Shown: positions 8,901-14,898 of the stretch, one piece after another | Position numbering within the stretch: position 1 is the first letter of the stretch | How the letters are laid out: every line of letters begins with the position of its first letter | Translations under genes and position numbers: made by a program | Assembly (NCBI GenBank): GCA_959596505.1 | Contig: CAUFWM010000001.1 | Coordinates: 1-64,000 of the forward strand | Source of the DNA: an uncultured Collinsella sp. | GTDB taxonomy: Bacteria > Actinomycetota > Coriobacteriia > Coriobacteriales > Coriobacteriaceae | Direction of reading: 5' to 3' | Length of the DNA stretch: 64,000 bases | Notes under the pieces: model-generated | The model's input: only the letters and a program-made list of their open reading frames with translations | Told to the model about the DNA's origin: nothing | Databases searched by the model: none

Positions 8901-10558
8901 ACTTCTCCGCCGCTGTATGTAACGCCCAGCTTTCCCTTATCCGGCGTTGCCCCATCGATACCCAGCTCGACGGCATAGCCATTTTTGTAGCTGCAATCGC
9001 TCGGGCGCATCTTGCCGGAGCAGGTGACCTTCAGCTGATATGAGCTGTTGGCAGCCTTTTCCACCGACCACACATGTTCGTGCGGCAGGCGCGAGGCGTA
9101 CACATATCCGTCGTCTGTCCTTCCGATGCCAACGCTCGGGTCGTCCGTAGTAACACGAGCGCGCAGGTCGCTCTCTTCGATGCCGCAGGTGCCAAGCTTC
9201 CACTGCGTGCCTGCATAGGCGCCCAGCTGATCGTCCTTGAGCGACAGCTGGACCTTACCCGTGAAGGTGTCGGCAATGTTCAGTTTGCCGTAGTAATTAA
9301 TCCCCGGCGTGTCAAGCGCAAGGCCTCGGGCGCCCTTCTCGCCGTTAGTTGTAATGGTCGTATTGCCAGCAAGCGTCACCGTTCCGCGGGCATACACAGT
9401 GTTTCGACGCGTGTTCGCATCGGAATGGTAGTACGTGCCCTCTGCATAAGTGTCGCTCACCTGCGTATTGTTGAGCGTGCATGTCGAATTTTTAGCCACC
9501 GCAATTGCGCTCGTCATAACCATATCTTGCGTATAGTTCGCCGCTTCTTGCGTCGATGTGATGGTGCAACCGTTCAGCGTAATGTCCGCATTATTGACAA
9601 CAATGTTGCCAGCATGGGTATGCTCATTTTTATCCTGCACGTTAAGTTCTTTGCACCAGATCGATTCTTGTTGATTGTTCTTGAAGGTGCAGTTGTTGAG
9701 CACAACCTTGGGCCTGCACCCACGGCCTACGACGCTTAGCGCACCAGCGCAGTCATCTTCATTATCCGTAAATTCACAGTTGCTAAACGCGACGTCCAAA
9801 CTCTTTGCACCGTTCGCCGAGCTGAGAATCGTTACCGGAGCCGGAGAGGCTTCATATTCTGTTGCGATGTTGCTGTACGCGTGACTGCTGCCATAAGTCG
9901 CACCGTTCGGCGTGCAATCCCATTTGCTGACCTTGACATTGTCGAAGGTCGCGGTTTCGCCATCGACCATCGTGCCGTACAGCGCAATTGGCCTTTTAGA
10001 CACCCCTGAGCCTACCGTTATAAGCTCGATGCCGGAAACCTTAAGGTTCAGGCTGTTGGGGACCCTGTTTTTATCGGCACCATCGCCGTAACCGTCTTTT
10101 CTGCCGGCATTGTCGGACAAAAAGCTCTTGCCGTTGCAATAGACGGGAGTCCTGCCATTCCCGTTGGTTCCAATGAACTCGATATAGCCGCCGTCAAGCA
10201 CAAAGAGCTCGTCGTAGCCGCTGCCTCTTTTGTCCTTAATGGAACCAGGCCAGTGACCAACACTTGCATTCCCGGTGAGATAGATGCGCGTCGGATCTTG
10301 CTCGGTACCGCCCTTTACGACGTAATGGTTGATCTTGATCTCTCCACCGACAACGTAATCCTCACCCGCCTCGAGCGTCACCGTGTCGGCAACGTAGGGG
10401 TTGGTGCTCTCTGTTTGGGCTATCTTCACATTCGAAGGAATATCCGCCGTAGTCGCCGCCTCAGCCACCCCCGGCGTCGCCACAAGCGCGCATGCTACGG
10501 TGGCGATGCCCAGCAGACGCGTCAACACAGTGCGCATCCCCATCTTCTTCTCCCTCAT
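2948..10558 (-). CDS. Giant LPxSG cell-wall-anchored protein with beta-helix-like N-terminus and tandem MBG/Ig-like repeats
   Basis: 2,536 residues. A signal peptide (RTVLTRLLGIATVACALVA, cleavage near VAEA-ATT) is followed to about residue 500 by a Ser/Asn-rich region with short beta-strand periodicity like a right-handed beta-helix. Then come Ig-like and MBG-type modules (ASKTYGDxDP, GxYDGxxH) and paired CxCG/CxxCG knobs. Three units of about 460 residues repeat in tandem. The end is a Thr tract, a Lys-rich linker, LPESG at about 2504-2508, a hydrophobic helix and KRR: a sortase signal with Ser in place of the usual Thr. The start is one of two adjacent ATGs (10,561 or 10,558) behind AAGGGGAG. 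It probably acts as an adhesin or matrix-binding surface protein; the ligand is unknown. The N-terminal third looks less GC-rich than the repeats. A LytTR two-component pair is divergent. Confidence 0.85.
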   Translation of the reverse strand: MREKKMGMRTVLTRLLGIATVACALVATPGVAEAATTADIPSNVKIAQTESTNPYVADTVTLEAGEDYVVGGEIKINHYVVKGGTEQDPTRIYLTGNASVGHWPGSIKDKRGSGYDELFVLDGGYIEFIGTNGNGRTPVYCNGKSFLSDNAGRKDGYGDGADKNRVPNSLNLKVSGIELITVGSGVSKRPIALYGTMVDGETATFDNVKVSKWDCTPNGATYGSSHAYSNIATEYEASPAPVTILSSANGAKSLDVAFSNCEFTDNEDDCAGALSVVGRGCRPKVVLNNCTFKNNQQESIWCKELNVQDKNEHTHAGNIVVNNADITLNGCTITSTQEAANYTQDMVMTSAIAVAKNSTCTLNNTQVSDTYAEGTYYHSDANTRRNTVYARGTVTLAGNTTITTNGEKGARGLALDTPGINYYGKLNIADTFTGKVQLSLKDDQLGAYAGTQWKLGTCGIEESDLRARVTTDDPSVGIGRTDDGYVYASRLPHEHVWSVEKAANSSYQLKVTCSGKMRPSDCSYKNGYAVELGIDGATPDKGKLGVTYSGGEVTPTLMMSNKDGYARDDIVSKGDVYISGSRYYKLTKWGDSAGEALEHVPTDAGIYRIESTVKVKGQEGDLTLAREFQIRPLELSKVSGLTFEFNDGGTDTTVDGEKARAYPWTGKTIKPSFSVKIYNYGSQSWSYFVKDNDYVIDGDSTYSTVSAIDPPSSNSYFPYYQIYIKGTGNYTGSAYANWTITGTQFENVTAEGFEGVYDGQPHGVNISVSNAPADMTIEYSFDEGDSWTTEAKSYTDVQRNRKGEICSVTVDYRITAKDYVTKSGSVEIKITPARQPVPWRYIASEGTGVKVKDQSAHLLEDGSLSNLNKTYEWRKYGDTYWESIGAGKTSVDGLPAGKYEVRFKADNNHYASGANVFEIAEGPCASADGTWYKTEGSNGAHWQVCRCGKKLNEDTHVFSWEEVKAPTTEKPGLKRYQCSTCGYVLREEEIPPACIGGYVGVYDGNEHAVSVDLKDDATAQFSIDGGVTWKTDAPTIKNVGKTTVDYKVTTSGASDIKGQVTLEVTPLAITVAPAAASKTYGDPDPDFTYEVTAGSLMEGDTLSDITYKRDEGESVLTGYKTYKVTASQKEGANANYDITFEAGEFTITRRTIDVKWTVGQYVYNGQEQGPTAEITNLVNNDDVSLKVVDAAKVNAGMYTAKVTGLVGEDKVLANYRKPSGIECKYAIAKAKRDSAPNVKATAETVSGKHDGTIEGVDTSMQLGKPSKQMMFIKTSDLADGDKLENLAPGSYRLCYGATTNYEASEIVTVTIAAGRKLKVTLPAEQTGYTLTADATELDWHGSATLKITVADGYYATKGLAVKANGETIKSSEQGVYQLSKVEKDAVITVEGIARHEPDGAGWKSDGSSHWHVCTCGERIDVAEHSFEWIIDEKPTVEKPGSKHQHCSVCGYDSPEKVVIPSASVAGYSGEYDGKVHTADVSALPEGTAVQYSIDGGVNWSATVPEIKNVGTLPFKYSATVDGAAIEGEAELVVTPRKVTVTASDASKTYGDDDPALGSEVTEGKLVEGESLEGITVSREAGEAVRKGGYAVTASQSEGANPNYEITFVDGKFIITKRELTVEWDATAEFTYDGEEHCPMADLGNVMGDDDVSAYVDGAAVKAGAYTAEITELMGADKGNYKLPATGLTCKFSIKKAPKGAPVVQGVAETVSAKADGKITGVDVAMEWRAKDSDEYQAVEEGATELCGLAAGTYEVRYRVDDDHEASAATKVTVAEGRKLVVTLPAKQVGYKLTADATELDWHGSATLTISIEDGYFADSLTYVVKVNGGAVTPNERGEFTVQDVEGDVRVTVEGVHKHEAVNDKWLSDDNAHWHECTCGEKIDEAAHTFEWVVDKAPTATEAGSKHQQCTVCGHALPAVEIPAAAIAGYSDEYDGAYHTVDATRLPEGATAQYSTDGKNWSSEAPKIRDVGTLTVSYKVTIDGTTAEGEVTLEVKPCPITVAADDASKTYGEADPVFTWTITSGELVEGESLQGIEIEREDDDNVREGGYALQLTQPEGANPNYSITFVDGAFTINQRLLTVTWGTTEFTYDGKEHCPVATLGNVIGNDDLGATVEGSQTEVGTSYKATLTALTGKAAGNYALPADGLTCEFSIKKAAQDAPKVQAEAETVSGRHDGKIAGVNATMEWRAKGAAEYQAVGEGVTELEDLAAGVYEVRYQAKANYDASSATEITVAAGRKLVVALPTNQQGYTLTATATELDWHGSATLTVSIDSAYFAGKGYAVKVDGKAIELSDKGTYELKDVEGDVNVTVEGVLKHESDGTGWAHDAKNHWHVCRCGDIIDKAEHTFEWVVDWPATVEAKGEKHQECTVCHEKGKTEEIAILAPEITDGKGQTMVVEAAKDLTFRSSAPLEFFRKVLVDGKEVARENYELTEGSTIVTLKASFLNTLGVGEHTLSVVSTTGTAETTFTVAEAAKPAPGQTTTTTTTTTTTSKPKKKAGKETLPESGDSTYVMAGAVLAVGVAALLLAWAMKRRA
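3551..7719 (-). repeat. Three tandem coding repeats of about 1.38 kb inside the surface protein gene
   Basis: Equivalent landmarks recur at a near-constant spacing. The HWHxCxCG-type knob is encoded near 3551, 4935, 6317 and 7720. The LDWHGSATL block is encoded near 3763, 5149 and 6535. Each unit carries a CxCG/CxxCG pair, a GYxxEYDG module, the ASKTYG MBG module, a TYDGxEH module and the LDWHGSATL module. Some segments are almost identical at nucleotide level, which points to recent duplication or gene conversion and makes copy number likely to vary between strains. Confidence 0.85.
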
Positions 10559-10561
10559 CAT

Positions 10562-10799
10562 AGCTCCCCTTACCCCTATGCTTTCGCAATGTTCGTTATC
10601 GCTTGGCGCTGGCGGTCGGCATGGTCCCCGACCGGCCGCCAGCATCTGTTGACATGTTTATCCACGGATTATTTTGCTGCTGCACTTTCTAACGCCCTGC
10701 CGCTTGGCGCGAGTTGCACGCCTTGGGGCGCAAATGGGACACGCCTCCGCGGGCGGCGCGCACCCAATGTGACAAAATCGAACTACTAAGGGGGCTCGA
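10562..10799. promoter_or_regulatory. Divergent intergenic region between surface protein gene and LytTR operon
   Basis: About 240 nt that must hold promoters for both directions. On the plus strand TTGACA occurs at 10649-10654, with TATTTT 15 nt downstream, a weak match. AAGGGGAG precedes the leftward ATGATG, and AAGGGGG at 10790-10795 precedes the rightward ATG at 10800. No clear pair of LytTR-type direct repeats could be picked out by eye. Confidence 0.4.
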
Positions 10800-11522
10800 A
10801 TGCTCAAGATTATCGCCTGCGACGACGACGTCGCTTTTCTAGATAGACTGCACCGGATGATCGACCGCTGGTCGACCGAGACGAGCACGGCAGTCGACGT
10901 TGCGCTCGTCACGCGCGGCGAGGACCTGCTGGCCCGCCATGCCGCATCGCGTGCCGACATCATTCTGCTCGACATGATCATGCCGCTCGTCAACGGCATG
11001 GACACCGCGCGGGAGCTGCGCCAATCTGACACCGCCGTGCGACTGGCGTTCCTCACCTCATCGCCCGAGTTCGCGCTGGAGTCCTATGAGGTCCGTGCCT
11101 TCGACTACCTGCTCAAGCCCGTAACGTACGAACGCCTGGCGCAACTGCTCGACGAGCTTTCGAGCATGCGACCCGCTGTGACCGATGAGCTCGTAACCAA
11201 AACGTCCTTTGGCTACCACGCCCTGCGCCTGTCCGATATCGAATATGCCGAGGCCCGCAACAAGCACGTGGTATTCCACCTGCGCGACGGGCGCGATATC
11301 GAGGCGCTTGAGCCGTTCCGCAACATCGAGGACCAGCTAGCCAAAAACGCAAGCTTCTTTAAATGTCACCGTAGCTACCAGGTCAACCTGCGCAATATCG
11401 ACCACTTCAACCGCACGGATATCGTCATGCGCTCGGGCGCTTGCATCCCGCTGGCGCGCAGCTGCAAGCAGGGTTTCCAGGATGCCTACTTTGCGGCACG
11501 GTTCGAGGGCGGGAGGCGCTAA
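10800..11522 (+). CDS. LytTR-family response regulator
   Basis: 240 residues. The receiver domain (about 1-120) has the acidic triad DDD at 8-10, the phospho-acceptor D58 in ILLDMIMP, Thr/Ser in FLTSS near 87-91 and Lys in LLKP near 109. The C-terminal LytTR DNA-binding domain (about 140-235) carries FFKCHRSYQVNLRNID and IPLARSCKQGF, typical of AgrA/ComE-like regulators. The ATG at 10800 has AAGGGGG upstream. The stop codon overlaps the kinase start by one base (TAATG), so the pair is translationally coupled. Targets are unknown; the divergent surface protein gene is a natural candidate by position only. Confidence 0.9.
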   Translation: MLKIIACDDDVAFLDRLHRMIDRWSTETSTAVDVALVTRGEDLLARHAASRADIILLDMIMPLVNGMDTARELRQSDTAVRLAFLTSSPEFALESYEVRAFDYLLKPVTYERLAQLLDELSSMRPAVTDELVTKTSFGYHALRLSDIEYAEARNKHVVFHLRDGRDIEALEPFRNIEDQLAKNASFFKCHRSYQVNLRNIDHFNRTDIVMRSGACIPLARSCKQGFQDAYFAARFEGGRR

Positions 11523-12799
11523 TGCTCCCCACGGCCGAGATGGTACTTTGGGCAATTCACCACGCAACAACCCTGCTTTTTGGCGTTTTTGCCTCGGCGG
11601 CGCTCTGCGGTATCGAGATCAACCGGCGTCATGCGCTTGAGCTGGTGATGGTCGGCGCCGTAACCGGATGCGCATTCGGCCTCGCCAATGCCGTCGGCGG
11701 CGAGCTTTTCGCCCGTCAGGTATATCCACTCGTCGTGCATCTGCCGCTCGTCATCTATCTGTGCGCGCGCTATCGCCTGAGCCCGCTGCTCGTTATGCTG
11801 GGCGTCACCAGTGCTTATCTGAGCTGCCAGTTCAGCAACTGGATGGGCATCGCCGCGCTCGCCGCCACCGACTCGCAAATCGCGTACTACGTGGCACGCA
11901 TTATCACCACGGCCGTCGTCTTTGCGATCCTGCTGCATTGGGCAAGCGACATCGGTCCGCGCCTGGCGGTCAAAACCCCCACCGAGCTCGAGATTCTGCT
12001 CATCCTGCCGCTCGTCTATTACATCTTTGACTACGCCACCAACGTCTATACCACGCTCTTCCACTCGGGCTCCGTGGTGACGGTTGAGTTTTTGGCGTTT
12101 GCGCTTTGCGCGTTCTACCTTATGTTTCTTGCTGTGTATCTGCGCGAATACGAGGCGAAGGAAATCGCCGAGCGCGAGCGCTGGATGCTTGCGACCCGCG
12201 ACAGCGCAGCCATCAAGGAACTCGAAGCTTGGCGCCAATCTGGACGCGAGCTTTCGGTCCTCCGCCATGACATGCGGCACTTCCTGCGCGGCCTTGCGGC
12301 TTTGATCGAGGAGGGCCACATCGACGAGGCGCTCGAACACATCGACGAACTCTGTGAGACGAACGACCGCACCGCCGTGCGCCGCTACTGCGCCAACGAC
12401 ACAGTCAATATCGTGCTTTCGTCATTTAGCTCCGATATCAACCGAAGCGGCATCACCGCCGATTTGCGCGCCGCCGTACCCGAGAGCGTCCATGTAGCCG
12501 ACGTCGATCTGTTTAGCGTGCTCTCGAACGCCCTGGACAACGCCATCGTCGCCGCGAGCGCCGCTCCCCAGGGCAAGCGATTTGTCGATCTGGACCTGCG
12601 TTGCGAGGACGGGCAACTGCTCCTTTTGGTCTCCAACACGTTTGGGCGCCCGCCGCGCATGGTCGACGGCATGCCCGTAGCCGGGCACACCGGACACGGC
12701 TTTGGAACCAAGAGCATTAAGCTTGCCGTCGAGCGCATGGACGGCAACTGCCAGTTTCGCATTCACGGTGACCGATTTGAGCTGCGCGCCGTGATGTAG
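11522..12799 (+). CDS. GHKL-domain sensor histidine kinase (AgrC/ComD type)
   Basis: 425 residues from the ATG at 11522; an open frame extends upstream inside the regulator gene but lacks a ribosome site, while GGGAGG sits just before this ATG. Residues 1 to about 200 form five or six membrane helices. A coiled linker leads to ELSVLRHDMRHFLRGL, whose His is the probable phospho-site, then the N-box LSNALDNAIVAA and the G-box GHTGHGFGTKSIK of a GHKL ATPase. Such kinases usually sense peptides. No candidate peptide gene is visible nearby. It forms a two-gene operon with the LytTR regulator. Confidence 0.88.
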   Translation: MLPTAEMVLWAIHHATTLLFGVFASAALCGIEINRRHALELVMVGAVTGCAFGLANAVGGELFARQVYPLVVHLPLVIYLCARYRLSPLLVMLGVTSAYLSCQFSNWMGIAALAATDSQIAYYVARIITTAVVFAILLHWASDIGPRLAVKTPTELEILLILPLVYYIFDYATNVYTTLFHSGSVVTVEFLAFALCAFYLMFLAVYLREYEAKEIAERERWMLATRDSAAIKELEAWRQSGRELSVLRHDMRHFLRGLAALIEEGHIDEALEHIDELCETNDRTAVRRYCANDTVNIVLSSFSSDINRSGITADLRAAVPESVHVADVDLFSVLSNALDNAIVAASAAPQGKRFVDLDLRCEDGQLLLLVSNTFGRPPRMVDGMPVAGHTGHGFGTKSIKLAVERMDGNCQFRIHGDRFELRAVM

Positions 12800-12859
12800 G
12801 GGCGCGACAAGCCGGCGCCGCGCTCGACCCGTCAGGACCGCCTTGCCGGCGCCAGTCCG

Positions 12860-13435
12860 CTACAGCGGCGCGGCCGCCGGGGTCAGCTGTTTGATGTAGG
12901 CCCACATGCGCTGTTTGGCGGCTTTGTCAGTGAGCGCCGCCTCAAAACCGTCGAGCGCGAGCACGCGACGACCCTGAACATGGGCGACCAAGCCGGGCTT
13001 GAGCATGGCGGTATCGAAGTCGTCGATTGCCACGAGCATGTCGGCATAGGTCTCGCGCATGGTATCGGCCGCGCGATCGTCCAGCAGCAGGACTGCCTCG
13101 GGGTCCAAAGCCTCGAGCGCCTCGCGGAACAGCTCGCACGGCAGGCCCTCGCCTGTCGCAACCGCTCCGTCGCCCGCGCCGGCGACGCTCGCCAGCACGC
13201 AAAAATCCTCGGGCGCGTAGCCGATGGCACCGAGCGCCTTGCGCAGCGCAGCACCGTCCGGACCGGCAGCCAGCTCACCGCCCGCACGCTCGGCATCGTC
13301 TAAATCACCTTTTACCAGTACAATCGGCGAGCACGCGTTGCCCGCGATGCGCACGCCGCGACCCGCGAGCGATGCGAGCTCCTGCTCGGTCGCCTGGGCG
13401 ATAGCTTCTTTTTTCTGGCTTTGTGACGTGGGCAT
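12860..13435 (-). CDS. Hypothetical protein resembling a degenerate uracil-DNA glycosylase fold
   Basis: 191 residues from the ATG at 13435, which has GGAGAG upstream. The order of segments follows the type 4/5 uracil-DNA glycosylase pattern: a PIVLVKGD strand near residue 39, GAALRKALGAIGYAPEDF near 70, LFREALEALDPEAVLLL near 110 and a C-terminal KQRMWAYIKQL helix. However, the glycosylase motifs GEAPG and HPA, the FeS cysteines and the catalytic residues are absent. That points to a non-catalytic relative or only a fold similarity. The resemblance is my reading by eye. It stands alone, divergent from trxA. Confidence 0.55.
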   Translation of the reverse strand: MPTSQSQKKEAIAQATEQELASLAGRGVRIAGNACSPIVLVKGDLDDAERAGGELAAGPDGAALRKALGAIGYAPEDFCVLASVAGAGDGAVATGEGLPCELFREALEALDPEAVLLLDDRAADTMRETYADMLVAIDDFDTAMLKPGLVAHVQGRRVLALDGFEAALTDKAAKQRMWAYIKQLTPAAAPL

Positions 13436-13571
13436 GCGCTCTCCAATCGTTTGCGTGCCCACCATTATATAAAAGAGCCGCCCGCGAGTGGTTGCATTGC
13501 GGGCCGTTGGGTATAAGCACGGTCGTACTGAGTTTTACGCGGCCGAGCCGCGTCGCACTATGGAGGTCACC

Positions 13572-13892
13572 ATGGCTGACATTAAGCAGATTACCCCCGA
13601 GAACTTCGATTCCGTCGTTAACAGCAGCCTTCCCGTGCTGGTTGATTTTTGGGCACCGTGGTGCGGTCCCTGCCGCTCGCTCTCGCCCATTGTTGACGAA
13701 GTGGCCGACGAGCTGGCCGGCAAACTCGCCGTCGCCAAATGCAACGTCGACGACAATCAGGACCTGGCCATGAAGTTTGGCGTTATGAGCATCCCCACGC
13801 TGGTTGTCTTTAAGAACGGCGAGGAAATCGACCGCTCCGTTGGCGCGCTGCCCAAGGCCAGGCTGCAGGCGCTGCTTGAGAAGCACCTGTAA
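13572..13892 (+). CDS. trxA: Thioredoxin
   Basis: 106 residues, normal for thioredoxin. The redox centre is WCGPC in FWAPWCGPCRSLSP at about residues 28-41. The cis-Pro loop is MSIPTLVVF and the C-terminal half carries NGEEIDRSVGALPK. The ATG at 13572 is preceded by GGAGG at 13562-13566; an in-frame extension upstream has no such site. It reduces protein disulfides in the cytoplasm. A good intrinsic terminator follows at 14003-14040, so trxA is probably monocistronic. Confidence 0.95.
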   Translation: MADIKQITPENFDSVVNSSLPVLVDFWAPWCGPCRSLSPIVDEVADELAGKLAVAKCNVDDNQDLAMKFGVMSIPTLVVFKNGEEIDRSVGALPKARLQALLEKHL

Positions 13893-14002
13893 TACGCCGG
13901 TCATGTGCTGCCGTCCATGAGCGGTTTTGCGCCGCTCACCGGAGAGCCGGGTGCTGCGCCCGCGACCACGGATAGTATGGTAATCACAAACAGCCCCCAG
14001 TG

Positions 14003-14040
14003 AACGGGTGCGGGTCAGACGGACTCGCACCCGTTTTCTT
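14003..14040 (+). terminator. Intrinsic terminator downstream of trxA
   Basis: A 10-bp stem (AACGGGTGCG at 14003-14012 with 14026-14035), which can be extended by GGTC/GACT-like pairing, is followed by TTTTCTT. It lies 110 nt after the trxA stop and before the small gene at 14113. Confidence 0.8.
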
Positions 14041-14112
14041 ATGCGGCGATGCGCAAAGCGGGCGTAGTAGAATCTGAACCACTGAATAGACCCGTACAAA
14101 AGGAGATTTCCC

Positions 14113-14361
14113 ATGCATGACGTCGGAATGAACATGAGCCAGCTTGCCATGAGCGTCAAGCAGGTCGACGACACGATCGAGCTCGCCCACGAGTGGAGCC
14201 ATCAGCTGCTGCATGCAACCGAGAACTTTGATATGGAGCGCATTGGTGCCAAGCTCGAGGCCGCCATGGCGGCGCTCCACGAGGCGCACGACGCACTCGA
14301 GGGCTACGAGGAGGCCATCGAGGCCGACCACAACTCCGTTGGCTCCGTAAAGCTGGTGTAG
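14113..14361 (+). CDS. Small helical protein upstream of nikR
   Basis: 82 residues, beginning MHDVGMNMSQLAMSV and predicted mostly helical, rich in Glu, Ala and His. AAGGAG lies 9 nt upstream of the ATG. The stop codon is 1 nt before the GTG of nikR, so the two are probably translated from one message. I recognise no family. The His and Met content and the place at the head of a nickel/hydrogenase maturation cluster would fit a metal-related role, but that is position only. Confidence 0.7.
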   Translation: MHDVGMNMSQLAMSVKQVDDTIELAHEWSHQLLHATENFDMERIGAKLEAAMAALHEAHDALEGYEEAIEADHNSVGSVKLV

Positions 14362-14362
14362 C

Positions 14363-14869
14363 GTGGCCGAGCACGAGCACACCTGCGGGCACGAGCATTC
14401 GCACGGGCCGACCGGCGACGCGGGCTGCCGTTGCAGCGGCTCCGCCTCCGAGCTGGTCCGTTTTTCGGTCACCGCGCCCGACGACCTGCTGCGCCGCTTT
14501 GACGAGCAGATCGCACGCCGCGGTGACGTGGCCAACCGCTCCGAGGCCGTGCGCGACCTGATTCGCGCCTCGATTGCCAAGGAGCAGATGCGAACGCCCG
14601 ACGAGCAGGTCATCGGATCGCTCACCATGATTTACGACCATCACACCGGCGACCTGACGCGCCGCCTGGACGAGGTGCAACACGACTACACCGACGAGAT
14701 CGTATCGACCATGCATGTGCATCTGGATCACCACAACTGTTTGGAGATTCTGGCACTTAAGGGTCGCGGCGAGCGTGTCTACGAGCTGGCTGACCGTCTG
14801 CTGGGCCTGCGCGGCGTTAAACACGGCGAGCTCACCTGCGCCGCCACCGAGCAGAGCCTAGGGCTGTAA
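14363..14869 (+). CDS. nikR: NikR-type nickel-responsive regulator with His/Cys-rich N-terminal extension
   Basis: 168 residues with a GTG start 1 nt after the preceding stop; no strong ribosome site of its own, so translational coupling is likely. Residues 1-28 are rich in His and Cys (EHEHTCGHEHSHG). A ribbon-helix-helix domain follows (LVRFSVTAPDDLLRRFDEQI and NRSEAVRDLIR). The C-terminal ACT-like nickel-binding domain contains MIYDHHTGD and TMHVHLDHHNCLEIL, holding the conserved His/His/Cys ligands. NikR represses nickel uptake or nickel enzyme genes when nickel is sufficient. Here it precedes hypFCDE, suggesting control of hydrogenase maturation or a nickel transporter elsewhere. Confidence 0.9.
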   Translation: MAEHEHTCGHEHSHGPTGDAGCRCSGSASELVRFSVTAPDDLLRRFDEQIARRGDVANRSEAVRDLIRASIAKEQMRTPDEQVIGSLTMIYDHHTGDLTRRLDEVQHDYTDEIVSTMHVHLDHHNCLEILALKGRGERVYELADRLLGLRGVKHGELTCAATEQSLGL

Positions 14870-14898
14870 CAGCACACATTTCAACGAAGGAGGATCGC

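Noticed and set aside
11441..11521. An earlier start for the GHKL kinase
   Set aside because: The extension lies within the regulator gene and lacks a ribosome site, while GGGAGG precedes the ATG at 11522.
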